Origin: Hydrangea macrophylla
Taxonomy: Eukaryota; Streptophyta; Magnoliopsida; Cornales; Hydrangeaceae
Direction: 5' to 3'
NCBI GenBank assembly: GCA_033977485.1
Contig: CM066983.1
Span: 65,086,010 to 65,150,009 of the forward strand
Length of the DNA: 64,000 nt
Part shown: piece by piece, positions 42,958 to 53,559 of the stretch
Numbering within the stretch: position 1 is the first letter of the stretch
Layout of the letters: the number at the start of each line of letters is the position of its first letter
The notes under the pieces: model-generated
What the model was told of the DNA's origin: nothing
Databases searched by the model: none
What the model saw: only the letters and a program-made list of their open reading frames with translations
Position numbers and translations under genes: made by a program

Positions 42958-43458
42958 ATGGAGTTTGATTCGTTAGATGAACTCATGAGATTTTATGCAT
43001 TGTATGCAAAGCAAAAAGGTTTTGCCGTGGCGAAGAGAACCTCAAAGAAAGTCGAAGGAATCTTGACGCATGTTCAAATTGAATGTGCTCGTGGTGGGAC
43101 GACAAGAATTAGATCTTCCAACCCTATGCAAATGAGGCCAAATTCAAAAATCAATTGCAAAGCTAAGCTTAATGCATTCCATTCGCGCAGTGGAAAGTGG
43201 TGTGTGAAAGGGGTTGTACTAGACCATAACCATGCGATGAGTCCAGGCAATTCCCGATATTACAAATCCAATAGGTTGTTGCAACCACATGTTAAAAGGA
43301 GACTCATCATGAATGATAAAGCTAGAGTTAAAGTAAACAAAAATTTTAATTCATTAGTTGTCGAGGCAGGGGGGCATGAGAACTTGTCTTTTATTGAGAA
43401 AGACGTCAGAAACTACATCTCTGCAGATAGAGAACATGACACATTACAAAAAACCTAA
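42958..43458 (+). pseudogene. FAR1-type DNA-binding domain fragment
   Basis: 166 aa: GMEFDSLDELMRFYALYAKQ opens a FAR1 domain; KGFAVAKRTSKK, HVQIECARGG, RPNSKINCKAKLNAFHSRSG, WCVKGVVLDHNHAMSP follow, with the C...C...H.H zinc ligands of the WRKY-GCM1 fold. It goes on to FIEKDVRNYISADREHDT, where the family normally enters the MULE-type transposase part, and stops. Upstream, residues fitting the family (EEAKEG) are cut by a stop in this frame, suggesting a frameshift near 42940. FAR1/FHY3 proteins are transposase-derived transcription factors; this piece has no transposase or SWIM domain, so it is a truncated copy or TE remnant. Confidence 0.7.
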
Positions 43459-43488
43459 AATAAAGAGAACCTTTCAAACTTCTCCAAA

Positions 43489-43947
43489 CTACATTAGTTT
43501 TGCTAATAAAAACATCAAACCACATATAACAAACATCTTCAACAAGAGCTTATTGCCCATTCTTTTGAGGTCAACACATATTTGATTTTGTGCATGTTGT
43601 ATCGTTGTCTTCACTTCAAGTCGAAAGTCTTTCATATCGTTGACATCAAACTTTGATGAAGTTGCATCAGCCTCAACATCCTCCTTACTATTATCTTCGC
43701 ACCATAGAAAGAAATTGCACGGTTGTTTATGATCCTATGAATTAAACAAGCTGTTAATAAAAAGAATCTTAGAAAAAAGAATATGTATTTAGGAATGCAA
43801 TCTATTCAATCAATTGAGCCTTACTAGATATCCCGGACATGAGTAAAACAGACAATCCTTTATTGTTACTGGATGACGACATTGCTCTATATCACATAAC
43901 CAATCCATTATTTGTTCTACTTGAATGCATTTGTAAAGGGGAATCAT
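43489..43947 (-). CDS. Candidate GRF-type zinc finger protein, two exons
   Basis: Not a single open frame; I built it from splice sites. Minus-strand exon 1 (43947-43825) starts at ATG, reads DWLCDIEQCRHPVTIKDCLF then YSCPGYL, and ends at a CTA|GTAAGG donor. Exon 2 starts after TAG at 43734 in the same phase (DHKQPCNFFLWCEDNSKEDV) and ends TAG at 43489-43491. The product would be 122 aa: a GRF zinc finger (C...C...YSCP...PCNFFLWCED), a linker, a helical stretch (FRLEVKTTIQHAQNQICVDL) and a hydrophobic C-terminal segment (LLLKMFVICGLMFLLAKLM). GRF finger, coiled coil and C-terminal TM is an order I know from plant GRF proteins of unknown function. Exon 1 lacks some usual residues (for instance NPGR). 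It converges on the FAR1 piece with 30 bases between. Confidence 0.45.
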
Positions 43948-44277
43948 TCATTGATATGTGTAGCAAAAATATAAACTTGTTTACTTGTCGCAATTAAACT
44001 TGTTTTGTGCAATGTTACAATCATTGAGCTAAAAAAGAGATAAGTTTCAATGTAGCAAAAACATGGACACATCATAGTTGGACCACAAACTTGGTCTTCA
44101 TCATGTAGAGCAATAGGCATACGGATTAAGAAATATAAACTTGTTTACTTGTCACAAATCTTTTACTTGATTAATCACCTAACTACATCTCTGCAGTTTC
44201 TCAGGAAATGAAGCAAATCCATCAAAATCCAAATATTTATATAAAAAAATATATATATTTTGATAAACCAGAGAATT

Positions 44278-44598
44278 TTATTCAATAGAGGTGAGACTAA
44301 CAAACTCGGCCACCACAGTCTGGTGACATTCGGGTGGATAGATTCCAACCCAAACCTTACAAGTCATGATATCATTAGCTAAGTTTGCAAGAGAATGTGC
44401 AAGTAAAATTCCTTCCCTGTACGTGTGGCAAAAGACACCTACCTGCAACAAGTTTGCACATTGCTTAATATCCTCAATAAGTTGCCCAAAGGCAGCCCTC
44501 TCATAGCTCCCAGAATTAATGGCTAGAATCACTGAAAGAGCATCACCTACAACCAAATTAGAGCTAAAACTCAAGCCAACCAACACATTTACTGGCAA
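44278..44598 (-). pseudogene. Plant RNase H-like (RVT_3 type) fragment
   Basis: 106 aa frame with VVGDALSVILAINSGSYERA, FGQLIEDIKQCANLLQVGVF and CHTYREGILLAHSLANLAND. This is the C-terminal half of the RNase H-like domain common in plant LINE remnants and related proteins (the D of the DS motif, and R-E-x(3)-LAHSLA). The first half of the domain is absent in this frame. No nearby RT. Probably a decayed LINE tail or gene fragment. Confidence 0.5.
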
Positions 44599-45052
44599 AC
44601 TTGGACTGAAACCACAATGGCTTTCATAAAAATCAAAACCATTACAAATAAATTGCTCAATTTGGGAAGAAAATCAAAACCATTACACAACCTTAAAACA
44701 TAATTGGGTGCTCAAATATTCATCAGAAACTCCCCCAGAGTTTTTATATATAAGAAATTTTTTTTGTGTGTCTAATTTCTCCCCCTCTCTCTCACAATTC
44801 AGTTTGGCCACATTTGTGTGTTTCTATGAATTTAACATTGTATTTATTGATTTTTTTCATAGACAAATGTGTGAATGTTGAAGCAATATCAACAATGCAA
44901 CAAAAATTTATATATGTATATACCCCCAAATTACTGAACAAATCAAAAATCAAGCAATATAAAATAAAAACTCCAACTCAATAAAAGTAGTAAGATTCCT
45001 GGAATGGTGTCCCTCCCACTGAAACTCCAACTCAATAAAACCCCAAATTGGG

Positions 45053-45160
45053 ACACACACATACACACACATACACACACGCACATTCACACACACACGA
45101 ACGCACAAACAGCAAAAGCTTAAAGAAATAGAGAGAGAGAGAGAGATAGAGAGAGAGAGT
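45053..45160. repeat. CA-rich and GA microsatellites
   Basis: An imperfect (AC)n run with T and G interruptions spans 45053-45110, and (GA)n about 45131-45160. The surrounding 44600-46390 holds no recognised gene. Confidence 0.85.
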
Positions 45161-46399
45161 TCACCTAACCTGTCTTCTTCGACGCCAGTGGACGCCGGTG
45201 GCTCATCTTGTTGTGGAAGCTAGGGCTCCCAATTTCCACAATGAGCGTGAAAGAGATGAGTGAATTTGGGGATTTCTCTATTTATTTGACCAGGGCCTGT
45301 TTTGCAAAAATAGTGTGGGGCCCACAAGTTTTTTTTTTGCTAAGCTACCCTCATTGTGGAAAGTGTTGTGAAACACAATGTGTGTGTAGAGTTTCTGGTA
45401 AATTTTGTTCTCGCTATTTCTGAACTTTGTAAACCTATTAAGAACACAAACACTAAGAAATTAATGGAGCAAAGGCGATGTGTTCGGCAAAGAAGGCCAC
45501 GACATCTTATCGATCTTAATTTGGGAAAAAAGATAAGCATGCAGACACAAATCGAACCAAACTCTAGTCTAATTTAAAGATGGATTATTACGAAAACTGC
45601 AGTTGCAAAAACAAACCCAATCAGAGTTAACCGAGAGGCCTGACAATGTGGTGGCAGTGGTGGTTCCGGTACGGTGTTCATGTCTCACTGAATCTGTGAG
45701 GGCATTTGCAGAAAAAGACCAGTTTCTCTTTAGAATCACAGCAAATATTCATACAAATACACAAGCATGTATTTACACGCAATGAAGAGGAATTATTCAA
45801 ACCCAAATCACCAAATAGACACATGTAGTATCAATTTAAATCATGATGAGAATCAAGGTTTTTTTTTAACAAACATGAGAAAACCTATTCTGACTACACT
45901 AAGATTCGGGCAGCCCCTCTAGCACATTTGATCAAACCTCTAATATTTGCATTTTTCTGTTTAATGTTTGATCAAACATCTAAAATTATTATTTCCTAAT
46001 GTGGTTGATTGAAATATGTGCTTAGGGGGCAAATAACTAATAAATATCATTACTTATTCTTTCTTTTTTTGTTCTCAGAAACCAAATTAGAAATTCACAG
46101 ATGGATAGAGGCAGAAAACCATAACCAAACAAATCCACACTCTTTTACAAAATGCAATTCCAAACAAAAGAGAGATACAAAAAGGCACAATATGTTTTTT
46201 ATCCTGAGATTCACAAACCTTAACCATAAAAACACAGGTACACAAACCCTGAAAAGAAAAAGATTCATGTAATTTACCAGAAATTGCTCGTGGCTTCTCA
46301 TCCCTTTGTCCTCATTGACGTCGTCATCTTCTTCTTGGTTGGGTGAGAGAGAATAGCATTACTAATTAACATAGATCTGACTTTATATAATTTCTGTAT

Positions 46400-46600
46400 T
46401 GTCAAAAGAGTTGGGAGAAAAATAAAATTTATGTATATCTCTCACAATGAGGAAGGCCCTATATATACACAATTACAGAGAACTAAAAAAGGAAAGAAAA
46501 CCAAAGAGGAAATAGTACAACTCACTAAGTACGGTAATTATGATATATCTCCTAATCACAGCTATACAAGAATATTCTAAATATTTATACAATATTAACA
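46400..46600 (-). repeat. Copia 3' LTR (short)
   Basis: On the minus strand TGTTAATATTG starts at 46600 just after the PPT; a likely end is CTCTTTTGACA at 46400, giving about 201 bp. A TATATATAG motif lies inside. The end was not confirmed by a second LTR. Confidence 0.5.
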
Positions 46601-46609
46601 ACACTCCCC

Positions 46610-47950
46610 TCAAGCTGGAGGGTAAATGTCAGTCATTCCCAGCTTGCCACATATAGTGTCAATGGCACCTTTGGAAAGTGCTTTGGTGAAGATATCTGCA
46701 AGCTGATAGTTAGAAGGAACAAACGAAGTCGAGATTTCTTTTGACTCCACTTTTGCACGCACAAAATGGCAATCAACCTCAATATGTTTAGTTCTCTCGT
46801 GAAAGACTGGATTACTAGCAATATGGATGGTGGCTTGATTGTCACAGTAAAGAGGAGTTGGGTCTATCATGGGAAAGCCAAACTCCCTTAACAAAGTCCT
46901 CAACCAGGTGAGTTCACAAGTAGTATGTGCCATTGCTCGATATTCGGCTTCAGCACTGGACTGAGCAACCACAGATTGTTTCTTGCTTCGCCAAGTCACA
47001 AGGTTGCTGCCAATGAAGGTGCAGAAACCAGTGGTAGATTTTCTATCTGATGGTGAGCCTGCCCAGTCAGCATCGGTATATCCCTCGATGCTAAGATGTC
47101 TTGAAGGTCGATAGAGAAGTCCACGTCCTGGGGCATTTTTTTTAGATATTTTAAGATGCGAATGACAGCATCCAGATGAGGAACCCAAGGGGTGGTCATG
47201 AACTAGCTCACAATACTAACAACATATGAGATGTCAAGACGAGTGATTATGAGGTAAATAAGTTTACCTACGAGCCTCCTGTACATCTCTGGATCATCAA
47301 TAAGCTTACCCATATCAGGTAATAGTTTTAAGTTAACATCCATGGAAGTAGAGACCGATTTGGAGCCAAGATAACTGGTTTCTTTCAAGATATCAAGAGT
47401 ATATTTTCTTTAAGATAGACTTATACCCGCTTTTGACCTAGCTACCTCAATACCAAGAAAGTAACGAAGCTGACCCAAATCCTTGGTAAGAAAACTCAAG
47501 CCAAGATGATGAATAAGAGTCTGGATGCCTTTCTTGTCACTCCCTGTGATGACGATATCATCAACATAGACAACAAGAATCACAATGCCAATGCTTGTCT
47601 TCTTAAAGAAGACCGAGTGATCTGCTTGACTGTGGGTCATGCCATGTGCAACAACCACCTTGCTGAATTTGTCAAACTAAGCTCTTGGAGACTGTTTGAG
47701 GCCATAAATAGATTTTTTGAGATGACAAACATACTCCCCCTTGGACTCAAACCCAGGGGGCTGAGCTATATAAACAGTCTCTATAAGACCGCCATGAAGA
47801 AAGGCATTTTTGACATCAAGCTGATGAAGTGGCCAATCAAGAAAAGCCTCTAGAAAGATAATAATACGAACATAATTCAGCTTGGCAACGGGAAAAAAGG
47901 TCTCTGTATAGTCAATGCCATGGGTCTGAGTAAACCTTTGGCCACAAGAG
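46610..47950 (-). pseudogene. Copia reverse transcriptase and RNase H
   Basis: RT retains its active site: ILVVYVDDIVITGSDKKG at 47410-47658. Then come RKYTLDILKETSYLGSK, DPEMYRRLVGKLIYLIITR and, after stops, RNase H at 46610-47188: GYTDADWAGSPSDRKSTTGF, SAEAEYRAMAHTTCELTWL, LYCDNQATIHIA, HIEVDCHFVRAK, LADIFTKAL. The catalytic D, E and D of RNase H are all present. Upstream of 47658 RT is readable only in pieces. Stops near 47660, 47390 and 47200 break it. Confidence 0.85.
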
Positions 47951-48675
47951 AGCCTTTAAGCGATCTACAGTACCGTCAGGATTCTATTTGACTGTGAAGA
48001 TCCAACGACAACCAACAATTTGTGCTCTTGCAGGTTTGGGAATAAGATTCCAAGTATGATTCAAATCCAAAGCATGCATTTCCTCCTCCATTGCTTTCCT
48101 CTAGTCAGGATGAGAAAGAGCTTCCCTATAGAACTTAGGAATCGTAATAGATGATACAAATAAAGAAAAAACCTTAAAGGAAGGAGACAAATAATCAAAA
48201 GAGATAAAATTAGAGATTGGGTGATCAGTACATGTACGTTTACCTTTACGAACGACAACAGGAAGATCGAGATCCGAGTCAGAATGAGGGTTAAGTGGAT
48301 CTGTCGGCGTCGAGGCGGATGGGGGAATTGGCAGAGTGGACTCCACAGTGACAGGTACTTGATTGATTATTCGTGGTTGATGGCGAGAAATACTCTGTAG
48401 CTTACGAGGAACATACACCTGAGGGGTATGAGCAGTAGTAGGAATACCCTGAGAGATAGGAAAACAAGCAGGAATAACAAGGGCAGAGAGTAGAGGTTCT
48501 TGTAACTGACCTCCTTCTGGAGAATAATATGGAACATTCTAAAAAAAGGTCACATCAACACTTACAAAGTGCTTACAAAACGTAGGACTATAGTACCTGT
48601 ATCCTTTTTTGGTATGAGAATATCCAAGAAATATGCATTTGTAAGCACAAGGATCAAGTTTGTCACGGCCAGGAG

Positions 48676-49725
48676 TTAATTATGAACAAAACAAACACAG
48701 CCAAATACTTTTGGAGGAAAAGGAAATGGATTTTTGTTAGGAAATAGCATTCGAAAGGGAGACTTGCCTTTAAGAACACGAGAAGATATTCTATTTAAAA
48801 GATATGTAGCAGCAAGAACTGCATCTTCCCAAACGGGCTTAGGAACATGCATTTGGATCATCAAAGCATGAGCAATAGCTAAAATAGGCCCATTTTTCCT
48901 CTCAGCAACTCCATTTTGTTAAGGAGTACGAACACAAGAAGTTTGATGTATTATACCTCTAGATTCAAGAAATTGCTGAAATAAACTAACTTTGGTATAT
49001 TCAAGAGCATTATCAGTCTGAAGAGCAAGAAGTTTGGCATTAAATTGATTTAAAATTTCAGCATAAAAGGTTTTAAAAGCTTTAAACAATTGAGATCTAT
49101 CTTTAAGCACATACACCCATGTCAAACGAGAATGATCATCAATAAAAGTAACAAAGTAACGGGCACCACATAAACCAGTTGTCCGAGCTGGACCACAAAT
49201 ATCAGAGTGAACCAGCTCAAAAGGATGTAAACATGGTTCATTATTTCTAAGCTTAAAAGTAGCTCTACGATGCTTACTGAGTTCACAAGTTTCACAATTA
49301 AAATTAGAAAAAGTAGGTAAAGATGGAACTAAATGCCTAAGACTAAGTGACGATGGATGTCCGAGACGACAATGCCACTGATATGGTGAAGCAGTAGTAT
49401 GAAGAGCTAATCGACCCAAAATAAGATAGGGCTGAAAATAGTAAAGTCCATTCTTCTCAAATCCCCCACCAATCATCCTCTTCGTCTTTAGATCATGAAA
49501 GACACAATGAGTGGGATAAAATGTTACTGAACAATTTAAAGAATGAGTGAGTTTGTGCATATATAATAAGTTAAAAGGAAACTGAGGCATGAGTGAGTTT
49601 GTGCACAGATAATAAGTTAAAAGGAAACTGAGGCAAATAGAAGACCGATGATAAGGTAAGGTTAGGAGTGTTAACAGTACCAATGCCTTCAACATAAATT
49701 TTTGTGCCATTAGCAACAGTGACAA
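48676..49725 (-). pseudogene. Copia integrase
   Basis: WHCRLGHPSSLSLRHL and CETCELSKHRRA form the H-H-C-C zinc part; the core has FELVHSDICGP (D), FVTFIDDHSRLTWVYV, LALQTDNALEYT (D) and, after a stop at 48919-48921, QNGVAERKN (E) and VWEDAVLAATYLLNR at 48676-48864. The D-D-E order is complete but split by the stop. Before the zinc part a 46 bp tandem duplication (49543-49634) shifts the frame relative to protease. Confidence 0.85.
49543..49634. repeat. 46 bp tandem duplication
   Basis: Two copies of a 46-base unit starting ATGAGTGAGTTTGTGCA (49543-49588, 49589-49634), differing at three bases. 46 is not a multiple of 3, so it shifts the polyprotein frame. Confidence 0.9.
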
Positions 49726-49924
49726 ATGAGGGAGAAGAAAGACGAGAAATATTAGAAATAATGGACGGATTACCTATCATATGATCAGATGCCCCTGAAT
49801 TAATGACCCAAGGAAGAATAGATGAGGAATGAAGACATGTGTTACCTGAAGCAATGAGATTGGATGTGGAAGATGAGGCGGCATTAGCTTGCTGAAGAAT
49901 AGAATCATACTCAGACTTAGTCAT
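49571..49924 (-). pseudogene. Copia protease
   Basis: Reads ILPWVINSGASDHMIGN and FVTVANGTKIYVEGIGTV, LSSVFYLPQFPFNLLSVHKL. The family's catalytic motif is W-x-x-D-S-G-A; here the Asp is Asn (INSGAS), so no protease activity is expected. The frame ends inside the 46 bp duplication. It overlaps the gag end by four bases in a different frame. Confidence 0.8.
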
Positions 49925-50826
49925 AACACCTGCTCGTCAGAAGTACCAGTAAGATGATTCCCGTCGACAGTAGCTTGATTGCCCCAAGCGGGCTTTCCAT
50001 GAAGTTTCCAGCAAAACTCAATGGTGTGGTTATTTTGTCCACAATGAGTGCAAATCTTGGTACCACGACCACCGCGGCCACCACGATAATTATTGGTGCC
50101 ATGACCACCGCGGTCACCATCACGACCACGATTATCTCCAATGGGATTGTCAAATCGCCCACCAAGGGCAGCCAAAGCTGAATGTTCATCCTTCTCAGAT
50201 GTAGAAGGATGAATGGAGGGGCGTCGAACCCGAGCAAAGGTCTCATTGACAGTAGGAATGTTTTTCCTAGAGAGAATCTGAGAACTAATAGATTCAAGAT
50301 CCGGCTTAAGTCCGGAAAGAAATTTAGCAACGCGGAACTCTTCCCGATGCTGCTGCTGAGTCTTCAAATCAGTGGTCAATGGTTGATAAACATTCAATTC
50401 GTCCCACATACCCTTGAGGATTGAGAAGTACTCTTCAACTGAGCGATCACATTGTTGAAGAGAAAAGAGATCCTGATAAAGTTGATAAATCCGAGAAAGA
50501 TTTTGCTCAGAGGAATACAACTCCTTAAGAGTATCCCAAATATCCTTAGCGGACTCTAAACAAGAAACGTTATTGAAAACTTCCGGCTCCAAACTATTCC
50601 ACAACCAGGTCATAATTTGTGCATCTTCTTGCTCCCATAAAGCACCCTTGGTTGCGTTTGAGGGTTTGGTGGTGGTGAGATAAGAGGCTTTGCCACCTGC
50701 CTTCAAGAAAACAGTGACTACACGAGACCATTGAAGGTAATTAGAACCCTTCAATTTAGTACTCATCATTGACCAAAAAAAGAGAGAGTCCTTAAAAGAG
50801 TCCTTGGTTTCAATTTGGTCACCCAT
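49921..50826 (-). CDS. Copia gag, open
   Basis: 301 aa, uninterrupted. MGDQIETKDSFKDSLFFWSM starts at 50826; the capsid-type domain has LKGSNYLQWSRVVTVFLKA, ESAKDIWDTLKELYSSEQN, SVEEYFSILKGMWDELNVY and FLSGLKPDLESISSQIL. A Gly/Arg-rich stretch and the zinc knuckle CTHCGQNNHTIEFC (C-x2-C-x4-H-x4-C) follow. It would form the particle coat and bind RNA. The frame stops at 49921 before protease, so the normal gag-pol link is lost. The start is the first ATG and matches the usual copia gag beginning. Confidence 0.85.
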   Translation of the reverse strand: MGDQIETKDSFKDSLFFWSMMSTKLKGSNYLQWSRVVTVFLKAGGKASYLTTTKPSNATKGALWEQEDAQIMTWLWNSLEPEVFNNVSCLESAKDIWDTLKELYSSEQNLSRIYQLYQDLFSLQQCDRSVEEYFSILKGMWDELNVYQPLTTDLKTQQQHREEFRVAKFLSGLKPDLESISSQILSRKNIPTVNETFARVRRPSIHPSTSEKDEHSALAALGGRFDNPIGDNRGRDGDRGGHGTNNYRGGRGGRGTKICTHCGQNNHTIEFCWKLHGKPAWGNQATVDGNHLTGTSDEQVL

Positions 50827-51027
50827 ATAGTGGTAAAATCAACAGGGTCAAAGATACTGGGCTTCTCTGGAATTTTCAGAAACGTTGGGGCAGATTTGAA
50901 ATTTTTCAAAAATTTGGGGCTGATTTGAAATTTTCCAGAAATCTGGGACTGATCTGCAAGTTCCAGACAAAAAAAAAGGGGTAGATCACAGATTGCAAAT
51001 CTGTGTGAACACGAAGAAGTCGAAGGG

Positions 51028-53229
51028 TGTCACGCCCCGGAGTAGCATAAATAGAGAAAAATAAATTTCCTTTATGGGTCCATAGGGAATGACAAGTGAA
51101 AGTCACTGATAATCCACACCACACAGTACTAGTCCAAACAGAAACAGTAAACAACTGAAATATAAACACGGTTCTATCTATTACAAACATCAGAGTACGG
51201 TCCACAGGATCACAACAGGTCTGGAGACAACATATGCCCAAGTACCCGTTAACTACAAAGTACAACAGTAAAATAAAAGTAGTAACATAAACTACTATCT
51301 ATCTTCAGGTCTTCAGCTGGCGTACGGATAGTCATCAGCCTGACCAGCAACAGTGGGGCCATCCTCCGCGTAACTTCCTTCAGGATAATAGTTATTACCA
51401 TATGTTCCGTCATCTGCATTGTAAAGGACAGGGTAGTCTGGACGGGGAATGTCCAGGCAATAAAGGCCGTCAGCTTGTTGAAAGCTGAGTGAGCACTAAC
51501 TAACACAGTCTCATAGAAATGACATAATTACCATTATGAACAATATATGACAGTGATACTAATTATATTCCTCACTCGTTTATTCAGACATATCATTAAT
51601 CGATTCTTATCAACTCCCACTCTAAGACTGATTCCACAATACCCAACTGACTATCTCGAACTGATTATATCAGCACAACATACCAGTGCTCTTGTTCACC
51701 GCTATACCGCTTTTAAGAACTCTTGCGAGCACCCATACATTGTTCTCATATAACGACTGGTCCATGGATATACCCATACTCTTGTTCACCGCTTTTAAGA
51801 ACTCTTACTGTTCACCGCTTTTAAGAACGCTTGCGAGTACGATACATACACAGCTCTGGTAAATATAAATCATGGGCGTGCCACAACTACTCTTGTTCAC
51901 CGCTTTTAAGAACTCTTACTGTTCACCGCTTTTAAGAACTCTTGCGAGTACTGTGCACCCATAATTCTCACGATCCTGATCAAATCCTTGACATACACTT
52001 ATCGGATTCAACCTGAGCGAATCATCAGCTCGACTTACACAACCTTAAACATACAATTCCTCTTACTGACTCACTTCTCACTTATCCAATACTACCCAGT
52101 ATTATCACCTCAAACTTACTACGTTATCGCGTCGTACTATTACTAGCGTTCCGAACCCGACTACGTTACTTACTATGTTATCTCAATCTCGTTATCGTAT
52201 CCCATTACCTCCGTAATCCATAATATCGCATAATAGGAATATGGAACATCAATTAAACAACTACGCACTATGAATTATAACTGAAAGGAAAACATTCATG
52301 TTCTGCTCAGGTTCGATCGATTGAAGTCTTCTCGATCGATCGAAGAAAAGATGTTCGATCGATTGAAGTCTTCTCGATCGATCGAAGTGAAAGTGATCTC
52401 GATCGATTGAAGTGATTTCGATCGATTGAGACTTAGTGATGTTCGATCGATTGAACTCAGTTCGATCGGTCGAACTTCGTCTTCCCCAGATTCTGCCAGT
52501 GAACGTGCAGAATGTGCTAGGGGTGTTTGGGTTAAAATTAATAAGTCCAAAACATGTAAAATATCATAACTAAGATACCAAGTGAGTTTGGAACTCACTG
52601 AAAGTTGATAAGGGCGCGTTTGGCTTGGTTGAAAGCTTCCAAGCTTTATCAATGGTGGCCTCCTCTCTTCTCTCTCTTCTTTCTGTTCTATGTCTCTCTC
52701 TGTCTCCTTTCTCTTCCTCTTCTTGTTCTTCTTCTTCTCATCTGTGAGTATATATATAAATCTATAGATGTGTGTATATATATATAGATATATAGAGGTA
52801 TGTGTATATATATGTATCAACACACAAGCACACACTCTCTCAACTCTCCCAAACTTCAGCAAACACCCAACATACACGAATGCAGGGTATATATAGAGAG
52901 GGGAGGGGTGCAGATGGCATTGTTTGCGGGAAACCTGGGAATTCAAATGATTACAGGCTCGATCGATCGAAGTATGTTCGATCGCTCGAACTCAGTTCGG
53001 TCAGGTTTGATCGCTTGAAGAGGGTTTGATCGATTGAAGATGGGGACCACGTATTAAATTCAAGTCGGTAGGGTTTCGATCGCTCGAACAAAGTTTGATC
53101 GCTTGAACTGAAGGTGCTCGATCGCTCGAACTAGCTTCGATCGATCGAAGATTGAATTTCATGAATGGTCAAAGGAAGTATATAGAATCTCTCTGCATTA
53201 AATAAATATTGAAAATACAGGGTATTACA
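51028..53229 (-). mobile_element. Solo LTR in the copia leader
   Basis: Flanked by AAGGG at 51023-51027 and 53230-53234. On the minus strand it starts TGTAATACCCTG and ends CCGGGGCGTGACA, 2202 bp, ends I associate with some Ty3/gypsy LTRs. No coding sequence. It has CGATCG arrays at 53150-52959 and 52475-52311, TATATATA at 52888-52895 (minus strand), dinucleotide TA runs, and repeats of TTCACCGCTTTTAAGAAC (51694, 51783-51835, 51893-51945). Confidence 0.88.
52888..53150 (-). promoter_or_regulatory. CGATCG array and TATA box of the solo LTR
   Basis: The palindrome array ends at 52959 and TATATATA starts 64 bases further in minus-strand direction, nearly the same distance as in the Athila LTR (65). 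Role inferred. Confidence 0.45.
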
Positions 53230-53559
53230 AAGGGCTCCAATCAGTGCTGCGAGAGACTTGGAAGGTTGCAGATAGGTCCAGCGAGTGTCGAGGTAGTCTA
53301 GCAAAGTCGGCTAGGGTTGAGAACGAGAAGTTCGAGATGCAGCAATGGCTGGCGAGAGTGAAACGAAAAGAACATTGAGAAATCAAAAGGTCTTCAAGAA
53401 GAATTGTGCAGGAAATTAGAAATTTTGCCTTCGGAGGGAGAGTTGACTTTTTTTACTTGAGGTTTTTGATTTTTTTAGATATTTTTATTGAATCCAAATG
53501 GGGGGTATTTCCTTAATTACATTTAATGTCTTAAGTGGACATTTACTTAAATGACATGA

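Larger units (their letters stand above)
46400..53450 (-). mobile_element. Decayed Ty1/copia element, minus strand
   Basis: Reading on the minus strand: a leader (about 53450-53235 and 51022-50827, split by a solo LTR), gag (50826-49921), protease, integrase, RT and RNase H (to 46610), PPT-like CTTGAGGGGAGTG and a short 3' LTR. This is the copia order, with integrase before RT. No 5' LTR was found above 53235, so it is truncated there. Frames are broken in many places. The clean gag suggests that it is not very old or that gag was spared by chance. Confidence 0.85.
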
